A model generated the notes under the pieces. It made no database searches and was not told the origin of the DNA. It saw only the letters and a program-made list of their open reading frames with translations. The position numbers and the translations under genes are program-made. Of a DNA stretch of 34,864 nt, positions 1 to 7,539 are shown piece after piece (position 1 is the stretch's first letter; every line of letters starts with the position of its first letter). The stretch comes from Verrucomicrobiales bacterium (GTDB lineage Bacteria; Verrucomicrobiota; Verrucomicrobiia; Limisphaerales; UBA9464). The DNA lies in NCBI GenBank assembly GCA_027489875.1, contig JAIXZE010000130.1:1-34864 (forward strand). Direction: 5' to 3'.

Positions 1-165
1 AGGAGGCCTGAGTCCCCTTCCGACATTCACAAGAATGCCGGCCCTGACGAAAAGCCCTCCGGGGCGCTCCGTGAAAAAGGGACGCGAGCCAACTTCCAAT
101 GACGGCAAATTGCCTTGCCTACATGGTGATCTGGGTTGGGCGCGTCCCTTGTTCCCTGGCCCTGC

Positions 166-186
166 AACCGCCATCCGGGCGGTTTT
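166..186 (+). terminator. Possible rho-independent terminator
   Basis: A 7-bp perfect stem (aaccgcc / ggcggtt) with a 5-nt loop is followed by a short T run (tttt, 183-186). It would terminate plus-strand transcription entering from outside the window. The T run is short, so the call is tentative. Confidence 0.4.
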
Positions 187-441
187 CCCTGACCGTTTGC
201 TCATCCAATCACCGACATGGCCCCTGAGTCATCCCCCTAGAGTCTGATCTTTTTGTAATGTATATCACTACGCATACCCCCGTCTTCCACCACTACTCCT
301 CGTTGGGCTTGTTGATGCACCGAGCCCAAGATCGTTAGAAAGACCTTCAAAATGAAAGAATTGTAACTCAGGCCTGTTTCGCACCGTTCGCGGCCAATGA
401 ACTGAGGACCCGTTTGTTGAGTCCGAGCCACGAAACTGGAG

Positions 442-625
442 GCCGGGTGCCCTCACCTGGCGGGATTGGGGATGCGCCGCGTGGGGTCACGCGGCCTTCA
501 ATGGCTCGAGGCTGAAGGCCGGGTGCCCTCACCCGGCGTTGAGAGGGAGTTGAAGAAAGCCGCGCCGCGTGGGGTCACGCGGCCTTCAATGGGTCGAGGC
601 TGGAGGCCGGGTGCCCTCACCCGGC
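442..625. repeat. Palindromic repeat block with a 62-nt direct repeat
   Basis: Two near-identical 62-nt units lie at 476-537 and 564-625. Each has a first palindrome (gccgcgtg-gggt-cacgcggc) and a second (gccgggtg-ccct-cacccggc), separated by 'cttcaatgg(c/g)tcgaggctg(a/g)ag'. A degenerate copy of the second palindrome precedes them at 442-461. Single copies recur at 18884-18903 (opposite orientation) and 34701-34720, so this is a dispersed intergenic REP-like family. Confidence 0.8.
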
Positions 626-921
626 GCATGCATTGAGGACCGCCCGTTCATTGCTGCAAAACACCCTTTCCGTAGAGGGTCGGTTCTTCGCGTGAGGCTT
701 TCCACGCCCCGCACCGGCTTGGCCGTTTCCATGCGGTTGAGAAGGGGACGATGTTCACGCAGAGCAGGAAGATCGCGGAGAATGGACATCCGGGACGTAC
801 CTCCGGCCAGTCGCCGTTGGGTGAATGGTTGCTGACGGTGGGATGCTCGGGAGCCCCTCTCTCTGCGCTCTCCGCGGCTCCGCGTGAGGCATTCTCCGTC
901 ATTCCGGTGAAGGGACACGGC

Positions 922-1308
922 TCAGCGCGTGCGCGATGGCTTCGGAACTGGCTTCCCCAAAGCCCGAGGCCCGCGGGCCACGCGGAGGGTCCGGGTGTGT
1001 TGGGCGGAGAAGGCTTTGACCAACCAGCGGCGGACCTCAGCCTGGCGCAGCTTCGGGCTGCACGAGAACACATCGACGGCCGCGTACCCGTGCTCCGGCC
1101 AGGTGTGGATGGTGAGATGGGACTCGGCGATCACCACCACCCCGCTGACGCCCCACGGACTGAACGCGTGGAAGACGGCCTTCACGATGGTTCCGTTGGC
1201 GCGCCGGGCTGCTTCGAGCATGGCGGATCGGACCTCGCGGACGCGCTTGAGCCGTTCGGGATCGCATCCACTCAGTTCGATGAGGCTGTGACGGCCGAGG
1301 GTCTTCAT
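922..1308 (-). CDS. speH: S-adenosylmethionine decarboxylase proenzyme (pyruvoyl type, SpeH/SpeD class 1B)
   Basis: 128 aa, the normal length of the short prokaryotic AdoMet decarboxylase. It removes the carboxyl group of S-adenosylmethionine to give the aminopropyl donor for spermidine synthesis. The motif AESHLTIHTWPEHGY is intact. By family knowledge self-cleavage occurs before Ser63, which becomes the pyruvoyl cofactor. His68 and Cys83 occupy the same numbers as the catalytic residues I recall for the Thermotoga maritima enzyme. The ATG at 1308 was chosen because the protein then starts exactly at the family N-terminus and a GGAAGGGGA Shine-Dalgarno lies upstream. That ATG overlaps the stop of the upstream oxidoreductase by 4 nt (ATGA), implying translational coupling. 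It is the last gene of the operon. Confidence 0.93.
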   Translation of the reverse strand: MKTLGRHSLIELSGCDPERLKRVREVRSAMLEAARRANGTIVKAVFHAFSPWGVSGVVVIAESHLTIHTWPEHGYAAVDVFSCSPKLRQAEVRRWLVKAFSAQHTRTLRVARGPRALGKPVPKPSRTR

Positions 1309-2915
1309 GCGGACAACGTTCCCCTTCCAAGAATGGCATGGGCGGCGGTGACACCGCGGGTGTACGCCTCTTCGAACAGGCTGATCCCGGAAAGATCGGA
1401 ATGGGCGAAATGAATATTGCCCAACGGTTTCGACCATCGGTGGCGATCGCCGTGCCAGAGGAACCCGGGGACAGGACAGATCATGCCGTGGCCCCAGATT
1501 TTGATGTCCAATCGACGCGTCCGGGCGGCGATGTCCGGATGGGCCCGAGCGAGGTCATGGAGCACAAGATCGCGGGCCTGATCCCAGGTCCACGCGACGG
1601 CCTCGCGGCGGGCGTCAGCGGGCGACAGATGGTCCAGGGGGAGGTAGTAGGTCAGGACGGATTCGCCGGTGACGGCGCGCAGCTGTTGGTGGGTGGCAAC
1701 GACGTAACCGAGACCGCGGCCTTCGAAGAGGACATTGTCCCAGGCGGGTCCCATGCCGCGGCCGTCGGGTATCTGGTCCACGGTGAGGTTGGCCACCAAC
1801 CACGGCGGATAGACGGCTCCAGTGCCGCGTCCGGCACCGGGTGCGCCCAGCAGACGCGCCGCAACGAACATCGGCACCGCCAGCACCACCTGGGCGGCAT
1901 CCCAGCCCACAGCGGATCCGGAGTCGGCATCGAAGGCGGACACGCGCACCCGACCCTCATGGGCAGCCACGGAGTGCACGGCGCATCCGCGGTGCAACTC
2001 ACCGGTGATTCCCTCGCGCAACCGCTGCACGAGCCACCCATTGCCCGCTGGCCAGGTCACGACCGCGCTGGCGTCGGCGTTGGCTGCTTCCCCGCCCCGC
2101 GCAGCGAAATAGTGAAGGCCCGCGAAGGCACTGACTCCAGCCGCGGTGAGCCCGAAATCGTCGCGACAGCAGTAGTCCACATACCACCGAAGCGGCCGCG
2201 TCCGGAACCCCTCACGATCCAGCCACGCGGAGAACGGCTCCAGATCCAGGGCGCGGCAGGTTGCGTCCGTGGAGCTGCGATCCACCGGAATGGCGAACAA
2301 CGGTCGACCGTCGCTGCCTTCGGCTTCCCGCAACGATTGCATGCGGGCGAGGAAGCGATCGATCTCGGCACGTTCGGCGGAGGAAACGCCCAGATGCGGG
2401 ATCAGCCCTTCCTGCCATCGACCGTGCAGGAAGAGACGCTCCTCGGGATCGTGGCAGAGGAATTCCTCGCGATAGACCGGCCGACCGGCGACGTCGTGTC
2501 CGGTGATGACACCCAACTCCTCGAACAGACGCACCACCTCCACGGCTTCCCTGCCAGGCAGGGGCACGTAATGGGCTCCCCAAGGGTAAGCGGTGGTCGC
2601 CGTCTGGCCCCAACCGGAATTGCCGCCAACCTCCGACTCGAGTTCCACCTGCACGAGCTTCAGTCCGCCTGCGCGCGACAATGTCCGCGCCGCCGCAAGA
2701 CCAGCCACGCCGCCACCGACCACCACCACATCGACTTGCTCGAAACGTTCCGGAGCCGGCAGGCCTCCATCGCGGAGGCGATGGCCCAATTCCCGGTTGG
2801 GCCCGACGATCGTTCCCTGGATGGAAGGAGGCGCTGGACGGCAACCGGTCCAACTGCCCGCAACGCCCACGGCCGCGGCCGCCACGCTGCCCTTCATGAA
2901 CGTGCGTCGCTTCAC
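1305..2915 (-). CDS. Tat-exported FAD-dependent oxidoreductase (flavin amine oxidase-like), probable lipoprotein
   Basis: 536 aa with a GTG start. The N-terminus KRRTFMKGSVAAAA is a twin-arginine signal, and Cys25 (SWTGC) follows the hydrophobic stretch like a lipobox. A Rossmann FAD-binding motif (VVVVGGGVAGLAAA, Gly67-Gly72) starts the mature domain. The C-terminal segment GNIHFAHSDLSGISLFEEAY resembles the flavin-closing motif of the amine oxidase fold. The GTG at 2915 overlaps the stop of the spermidine synthase-like gene (GTGA) and has GGGGGAAGG upstream, which decides the start although the frame stays open further. Its stop overlaps the speH start. Substrate is unknown. Between a spermidine synthase and AdoMet decarboxylase, a polyamine or polyamine-modified molecule is a reasonable guess, not a demonstrated role. 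Confidence 0.82.
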   Translation of the reverse strand: MKRRTFMKGSVAAAAVGVAGSWTGCRPAPPSIQGTIVGPNRELGHRLRDGGLPAPERFEQVDVVVVGGGVAGLAAARTLSRAGGLKLVQVELESEVGGNSGWGQTATTAYPWGAHYVPLPGREAVEVVRLFEELGVITGHDVAGRPVYREEFLCHDPEERLFLHGRWQEGLIPHLGVSSAERAEIDRFLARMQSLREAEGSDGRPLFAIPVDRSSTDATCRALDLEPFSAWLDREGFRTRPLRWYVDYCCRDDFGLTAAGVSAFAGLHYFAARGGEAANADASAVVTWPAGNGWLVQRLREGITGELHRGCAVHSVAAHEGRVRVSAFDADSGSAVGWDAAQVVLAVPMFVAARLLGAPGAGRGTGAVYPPWLVANLTVDQIPDGRGMGPAWDNVLFEGRGLGYVVATHQQLRAVTGESVLTYYLPLDHLSPADARREAVAWTWDQARDLVLHDLARAHPDIAARTRRLDIKIWGHGMICPVPGFLWHGDRHRWSKPLGNIHFAHSDLSGISLFEEAYTRGVTAAHAILGRGTLSA

Positions 2916-4420
2916 CGGACCTTCCCCCAATCCTCTTCGAAGTACCGGACGAGCGCCTGGTTGTTGAGGCGATTGACGTCGACGTCGACGCGGTCCATGT
3001 CGGGCGGGAATTCGAACAGGCCACGGAGGGTGGATGCGCTGAGGAAACGGAGGCCCTCCGGAAGGGAAAGATCGGTCGGCAGCGATTCGAGGGAGGCCAG
3101 GATGAACCCCCATTCGCCGAAGCTGGGGACGTACACGTGATAGGGCCGCGTCTGGAATCCGGTGTCGCGCAGGGTGGCATCGATGCACCAGAACGCGCGG
3201 CGTGCGACCAGCGGCGAGGTGCATTGCACGACAACGGCTCCGCCGGGCGCGATCACCGGGCGCAACCGACGGTAGAACGCGGTGGAATAGAGCTTCCCCA
3301 GGCTGAAGTTGGAGGGGTCGGGAAAGTCGACCACGACGAAGTCGAACGTCTCCTTCGCCTCGGCGAGCCAGGTGAAGGCGTCGGCGTTCACCACGCGGAC
3401 CTTGTCCGAGGCGAGGGCGTCGAGGTTGAGTTGCGTGAGGAGGGGCAACTGGGTGAACAGCCGGGTCATGGCCGGGTCCAGATCGACAAGCAGCACCTGT
3501 TCGACGCCGGGATGCTTCAGCACTTCCCGCACGGCGAGACCGTCGCCTCCGCCAAGGACCAGCACCCGCTTCGCCATCGGCAATCGGGCCAGGCCCGGGT
3601 GGACCAGTGATTCATGGTAACGGTATTCATCGCGCGAGCTGAACTGGAGGTTGCCGTTGAGGTGCAGCCGCAGGTCGCCGGCGCCCTGCGTCAGGACGAT
3701 CCGTTGGTAGGGCGACGATACCGCGTGGATGATGGGATCGGTGTACGTGTTACGCTCCGACCACGAGGTAAAGCGGTCGGCGGCGAGGAATCCGCCGAAC
3801 AGCAGGACGAACAGCCCGCACCCCAGAACCGAGGTCGCCCGTGCCCAAGGACCGCTGAGCCGGAGGACCCGCGCGCTGAGCAATCCGACGGCGACGTTGA
3901 GCATGCCGAAGAGGAACGACGACCGTACCAGGCCGAGATGCGGCACGAGCACCAGCGGGAACAGCAGCGAAGCCAGCAACGCGCCGATGTAGTCGAAGGT
4001 AAAGACGCGCGCGACCAAATCCTTGAATTCCAGTCGGTCCTTGAGGATGCGCAGGAGCAGCGGGATCTCCAGGCCCACCAGCGTGCCGATGAGGAAGATC
4101 AGGCCGTACAGGACAGGACGGAAGGCGTTGACCTGGGTGAACAGCACGAACAGGGCAGCCGCCGAGAATCCGCCGATCAATCCGATCAGGAACTGCACCT
4201 GCACGAACAGCCGCGACTCGCCGCGCTCCACGAATCCCGACAGCCACGAACCCACCCCCATGGCGAACAGGTAGACCCCGATGACCGTGGAGAACTGCAG
4301 CACGGAGTCACCGAGCAGGTAACTCGCCAGCGTGCCCGCGATCAGCTCGTAGATCAGCCCGCAGGTCGCGATGACGAAGACACTCGCGAGCAGGAGCAAC
4401 CGGGTGGCGCGGTCGTTCAT
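2912..4420 (-). CDS. Membrane-fused spermidine synthase-like aminopropyltransferase
   Basis: 502 aa. The N-terminal ~210 residues contain about six to seven hydrophobic segments (for example LLLLASVFVIATCGLIYELI and LYGLIFLIGTLVGLEIPLLL). The C-terminal half is a spermidine synthase/methyltransferase-like domain. It has YHESLVHPGL, the nucleotide-binding GGGDG (290-294), the acidic DLDP that normally contacts the AdoMet-derived donor, and DFPDP (365-369) at the place of the family's catalytic D-x-x-D-P. The family transfers an aminopropyl group from decarboxylated AdoMet to an amine. The membrane domain suggests the acceptor or product is handled at the membrane. It starts 9 nt after the DUF350 gene and shares a GTGA overlap with the oxidoreductase. 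With speH in the same operon, donor supply and transfer are encoded together. Confidence 0.88.
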   Translation of the reverse strand: MNDRATRLLLLASVFVIATCGLIYELIAGTLASYLLGDSVLQFSTVIGVYLFAMGVGSWLSGFVERGESRLFVQVQFLIGLIGGFSAAALFVLFTQVNAFRPVLYGLIFLIGTLVGLEIPLLLRILKDRLEFKDLVARVFTFDYIGALLASLLFPLVLVPHLGLVRSSFLFGMLNVAVGLLSARVLRLSGPWARATSVLGCGLFVLLFGGFLAADRFTSWSERNTYTDPIIHAVSSPYQRIVLTQGAGDLRLHLNGNLQFSSRDEYRYHESLVHPGLARLPMAKRVLVLGGGDGLAVREVLKHPGVEQVLLVDLDPAMTRLFTQLPLLTQLNLDALASDKVRVVNADAFTWLAEAKETFDFVVVDFPDPSNFSLGKLYSTAFYRRLRPVIAPGGAVVVQCTSPLVARRAFWCIDATLRDTGFQTRPYHVYVPSFGEWGFILASLESLPTDLSLPEGLRFLSASTLRGLFEFPPDMDRVDVDVNRLNNQALVRYFEEDWGKVR

Positions 4421-4429
4421 CCGGTCGGG

Positions 4430-4654
4430 TTACCCGTGCAGACAGGCGGCGATGATGATGCACATCCCCAGGGCGACGGCCCCGAAGAAGATGGCCACGG
4501 CGGTGTTCTTCTTCTCGACGAGTTCCTGCCACAGGTCACCCGGGGTGAGCTTGTCGACGATGTAGAAGCACGCGAGGAACGTCAGCAGTCCGACCACTGA
4601 ATAGATCATGCTGCTGATGCCGAGTCCGAGGATCTTTCCGAAGTCCAGGTTCAT
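4430..4654 (-). CDS. DUF350 family small membrane protein
   Basis: 74 aa with two hydrophobic segments, about residues 13-36 (SMIYSVVGLLTFLACFYIVD) and 50-73 (AVAIFFGAVALGMCIIIAAC), joined by an acidic/basic loop LTPGDLWQELVEKKN. This matches a half-length DUF350 unit (YjfL-like), an inner-membrane family of unknown activity. The ATG at 4654 fits the usual family N-terminus; upstream in-frame codons belong to the neighbouring 48-aa gene read in another frame. It sits 11 nt after the 48-aa gene and 9 nt before the spermidine synthase-like gene. From memory, DUF350 proteins recur beside polyamine-type enzymes and DUF4178 proteins, in agreement with this operon. Confidence 0.82.
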   Translation of the reverse strand: MNLDFGKILGLGISSMIYSVVGLLTFLACFYIVDKLTPGDLWQELVEKKNTAVAIFFGAVALGMCIIIAACLHG

Positions 4655-4665
4655 GGGAGTATCGT

Positions 4666-4812
4666 TCACTTGTGCTGGAGCATGGCTCCGGACGACCGCA
4701 GGAATCGCGGCGTCATGGTGTTGAGCAGGCTGAACCCGTAGCGGCTGGCCACCGCCAGGTAGCCGCACAACAGGAGCCCATAAATCGTGTAGACCGGTGT
4801 CTTCAGTCGCAT
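4666..4812 (-). CDS. 48-aa membrane miniprotein in the polyamine operon
   Basis: A short frame from ATG 4812 to TGA 4666 encodes 48 aa. It has one hydrophobic segment at about residues 8-23 (YTIYGLLLCGYLAVAS) and a basic C-terminal tail (PRFLRSSGAMLQHK). It fills the otherwise unexplained space between the DUF4178 gene (26 nt upstream) and the DUF350 gene (11 nt downstream). It has the best Shine-Dalgarno in the operon (AGGTGAGG just before the ATG). I do not recognise a family. Spacing and RBS make it likely to be translated. It may be an accessory subunit of the DUF350 or synthase membrane complex (inference). Confidence 0.65.
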   Translation of the reverse strand: MRLKTPVYTIYGLLLCGYLAVASRYGFSLLNTMTPRFLRSSGAMLQHK

Positions 4813-4838
4813 CGCCTCACCTTTCCGTCCTAAAACGG

Positions 4839-6851
4839 TCATTCGTCATCTTCGTCCTCCGCTGCGCCGGACGGCGAGAAATCGCTCATGGCCCACCGAC
4901 GGGTCTCGAAACCAGACAAACGCATCCACCGGTAGATTGGGTACGCCATCAACGCGATGATACCCAGCCATACATTGGACCAAACCATGACGTCCCGGCG
5001 GACCCCGACGGAGAACGAGAGCTCCGGGTTGGGCGGATCCATGTTGGGTTCGATCAGCAGGCGGTACTTGCCGGGGGGGACGGCGGGGACGATCACGCTG
5101 CGATCCTGGGACCCTTCCTGCCATGGGCCGTCGTCGTTTCCCGAGTAGAAATCCACACCGACGACGATCTCCCGTTCGACCTGGCCTGTATCGACGTTGA
5201 CCAGGTCTATCTCGGTTTCGAGCCAGCTGTTGTTGACCCCGGCCTGCAGTGAGAACTCCACCGCCTGCGCGTGCGATCCCTTCAACTCGAAGGGTTCGCT
5301 GACAATGGCCCCGTTGGTCCCGACCTGGGACATCGCAAAGCTGGACTGGAAGGCGGACTCGTTCGACCGCGTCGCGGCGGCCACCAACGAAATCAGGACG
5401 AACACCCCGGCAAGCACGGGCAGCAACCACTTCAGCGTCCGCCCCTTTTCGAGATGGGGGTTGGGCTGGTTCAGGTAGAGCCCGACCGGTTCCGGAGCCT
5501 CGCCCGGCAAGCGGAAGGCCGCATGGACCTCCTTCCCCGCGATGTACTCGCCGCTCGACCAGGTCACCTCGGTGAGTTCCGGATATTTCTCACTCGAAAG
5601 CACGCGCGGCGGGGCGATGTAGTCGGCGACCTCCGTGCGTTCCCCGTGGCGGACCTGCCAGTAGAACTCGCCGAGCACGTAAACGACCTCCGCACGCCCC
5701 ACCGAGAAGGGCCTGTACTCCTGTCGATCGATCACGGGCATCCCGAAGAACTGGGGTGGTTCCTCGAGCAGCATTTCGATGAAGCTCCAGTGCCCCTGGT
5801 ACATGACCAACCAGCGGAACCCGGCAAATGGATTGAACAGGAGGAACTCGTCCCATCCGAACCCGTAGTTATCCCTCCGTCGCAGGTAACCAATGCACTC
5901 GTACTCGACCCCATGAAGGGTGCCGCGGGTGCCGATCGGGATCACCGGCTTGAAGCCCTGTTGCCGACTGGAGGCCGTAGCCACCAGTTGCACGGCGGGA
6001 TGACTGGTATCCACCAGGCTTCCACAGCCGGCGCAGTGCGCCACCATGGACAGGCCCGCCGCCCGCAGGTTCAGGGCAGCGCCGCAGGTGGGGCAGTTGA
6101 GGGCGTCGGCCTGACGCCGGGTGGTTTCAACCTCCTTCGTCGTCCAGCCAGGAAGTGACCGCAGGTCGCGGAAGGCCAGTTCATCGAATGTACAATAATG
6201 CCCGGTGAAAAGCCGGATGCCCTCGTTGGAATACTCGATGTTGGCGAAGGCACGACCGGGTCCGCCAAGATCCCCGCTGACGGCGGCCCGCCCCGGAACA
6301 GCGGTGAACGGAAGCGAACCTTCGGACCCCAGGATCTCGGTCTGCTTGGTGTCCCGGACGGCATAGCGCGTCCCGGCAATCTCGAAAGACTTCCCCACCT
6401 TCAGGGCCTCGCGTCCTTGGTGAAGCCGATAATCCACCAACGGGGGCGGTCCCCCCGGACGTGACTCCTTCTCCCGCAACTCGGCCATTCCGGGGAGATT
6501 GTCTGGTGGCTCCACCTCGAAGCTCACCATGTAGAAACCCTGTGCCTCCGCCACCCATCCCCAGAGACCGTTCCCGAAGTCCGCGCACCATTCGTTCCAG
6601 GAACCTTCGCGGTATCCCACGCGAACCCGACCGATGATCGTGAACGGCCGGCCTTCGTAGGAACCCTGGGTACCGATCTGGATCGGGGAGATGTCCGGCG
6701 GCAGTTGCGCCTGAACCCCCATCAACTCCACCTGCGCATCCCGCCGCACCACCGACGAACGGCAATGTCCGCAGACAGCGAATACCGCGATCGCCGAGGC
6801 GAACGGCACCGGCGCACCGCAGTTGGGACACTCGTGGGAGAAGGCGTACAT
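4839..6851 (-). CDS. DUF4178 domain protein with two zinc ribbons and membrane anchors
   Basis: 670 aa. Order: an N-terminal zinc ribbon (Cys8, Cys11, Cys27, Cys30), a DUF4178-like domain (about 55-120, IGTQGSYEGRPFTIIGRVRV), a second related beta-rich stretch (about 150-230), a second zinc ribbon (CPTC...CAGC, about 250-277) and a second DUF4178-like domain (about 300-360, IGTRGTLHGVEYECIGYLRR). Then come a transmembrane helix (about 470-492), a roughly 120-residue beta domain probably outside the cytoplasm, a second transmembrane helix (about 624-644) and an acidic C-terminus. Activity is unknown; the family travels with DUF350 and spermidine synthase genes. It is the first gene of the operon. 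The ATG at 6851 begins right at the zinc ribbon, although its Shine-Dalgarno is weak. Transcription probably starts in 6852-7103. Confidence 0.82.
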   Translation of the reverse strand: MYAFSHECPNCGAPVPFASAIAVFAVCGHCRSSVVRRDAQVELMGVQAQLPPDISPIQIGTQGSYEGRPFTIIGRVRVGYREGSWNEWCADFGNGLWGWVAEAQGFYMVSFEVEPPDNLPGMAELREKESRPGGPPPLVDYRLHQGREALKVGKSFEIAGTRYAVRDTKQTEILGSEGSLPFTAVPGRAAVSGDLGGPGRAFANIEYSNEGIRLFTGHYCTFDELAFRDLRSLPGWTTKEVETTRRQADALNCPTCGAALNLRAAGLSMVAHCAGCGSLVDTSHPAVQLVATASSRQQGFKPVIPIGTRGTLHGVEYECIGYLRRRDNYGFGWDEFLLFNPFAGFRWLVMYQGHWSFIEMLLEEPPQFFGMPVIDRQEYRPFSVGRAEVVYVLGEFYWQVRHGERTEVADYIAPPRVLSSEKYPELTEVTWSSGEYIAGKEVHAAFRLPGEAPEPVGLYLNQPNPHLEKGRTLKWLLPVLAGVFVLISLVAAATRSNESAFQSSFAMSQVGTNGAIVSEPFELKGSHAQAVEFSLQAGVNNSWLETEIDLVNVDTGQVEREIVVGVDFYSGNDDGPWQEGSQDRSVIVPAVPPGKYRLLIEPNMDPPNPELSFSVGVRRDVMVWSNVWLGIIALMAYPIYRWMRLSGFETRRWAMSDFSPSGAAEDEDDE

Positions 6852-7103
6852 TCTGTCTTCGGGTTCCGCTCAGTCGCAGAATGCGCGCAGGCTACGGGGG
6901 CACCTGCCCCGGAACCAACTGGAATTTGCCCTGCGCGGTCCCACCGTTCGCCCCCGGCGACGGTCGCCTCTCCCGCTGACCGACCTTTCGCGTCATCGAA
7001 TCACCAAACGGTGATCCCGTTCACGGTTGCCCAAGCTTCAGGTTTCCTGTCGCTCTCTGCGTCTCTGCCCCTCTGCGCGAAACCTTTACTCCATGAAGAC
7101 GGC
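6852..7103. other. Intergenic region upstream of the polyamine operon
   Basis: No gene seen. It should hold the promoter of the minus-strand operon starting at 6851; I could not place a convincing -35/-10 pair. Around 7050-7080 it contains the low-complexity 'ctctgcgtctctgcccctctgcgcgaaa' type of run, related to words at about 856-892. Confidence 0.5.
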
Positions 7104-7475
7104 CTAGAGCTCGGCTTCGAACTCGGCCACGGATCCAACCTTCCAGACCCGCTTCGCCAACCGGCGCAGCACAGCCTCATCCTGCACGGCGGCAAGTCGG
7201 GGATGCGCCGACTCGGACACAACCCCGAATCGATCGAGCAATGCCTCGGCAATTGTCTCGCGCAGTGCCAACCGTCGTCCCTTCTGAAGTCCTTCCTCCC
7301 GGCCTTCCTGTCGGCCCTGCTGTAGGCCCAGCAACAAACCTTCCTCTAGGCCCTCGGCCCGGACCAATCGATCGTAGGTGCTGATGTACGGCATACGTGT
7401 CTCCCGCTGTAAGCGTCCCAATTCCTCCCGGAAAACTACCTCCTCCTCCGCTGGCAACGCCAGCAGCCAGTTCAT
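7104..7475 (-). pseudogene. Truncated Rpn family (PD-(D/E)XK) protein, C-terminal third only
   Basis: 123 aa from an ATG at 7475 (MNWLLALPAEEEVVFREELG) to TAG. It matches residues 211-333 of the 333-aa Rpn protein at 25958-26959 along its whole length, including 'TRMPYISTYDRLVRAEGLEEG', the glycine/glutamate-rich repeat (LQQGRQEGREEGLQKGR) and the end EFEAEL. The nuclease core of the family is absent. Similarity stops exactly at the ATG: beyond it one copy reads 'cccc' and the other 'agcc'. It may be a decayed duplicate or a short independent product. Its 5' end lies 64 nt from the start of the divergent AAA+ operon. Confidence 0.7.
7289..7324 (-). repeat. 12-nt tandem repeat coding for QEGR-type repeats
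   Basis: Three imperfect 12-nt units (consensus ggccttcctgtc on the plus strand) encode the Gly-Arg/Gln-Glu repeat of the truncated Rpn protein. The full-length paralogue has four more regular units at 26131-26178. Confidence 0.65.
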
Positions 7476-7539
7476 GCCCCATTCTCCGGCATTCCCCCCG
7501 GCATCCATTCTGCCCCATAGTCCGCGGACGGATCCGTCC

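Larger units (their letters stand above)
1..921. other. Non-coding region with short repeats
   Basis: I see no convincing gene here. The short open frames have no recognisable protein features and run through palindromic repeats. Contents in order are a terminator-like hairpin near 166-186, a stretch of visibly lower GC around 240-420, a block of palindromic repeats at 442-625, and at about 745-900 low-complexity 'ctctgcg/cgcagag'-like words. A related word block recurs at about 7050-7080. Confidence 0.7.

Noticed and set aside
237..431. 64-codon minus-strand frame in the first intergenic region
   Set aside because: No family resemblance, no convincing ribosome site, and the region looks non-coding.
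442..625. CRISPR array
   Set aside because: Only two full repeat units with palindromes inside, near-identical 'spacers' and no cas genes; fits REP-type repeats instead.
1338..3140. Plus-strand 600-codon frame opposite the oxidoreductase
   Set aside because: Antisense shadow: the minus strand shows the Tat signal and FAD motif, and start/stop overlaps with neighbours.
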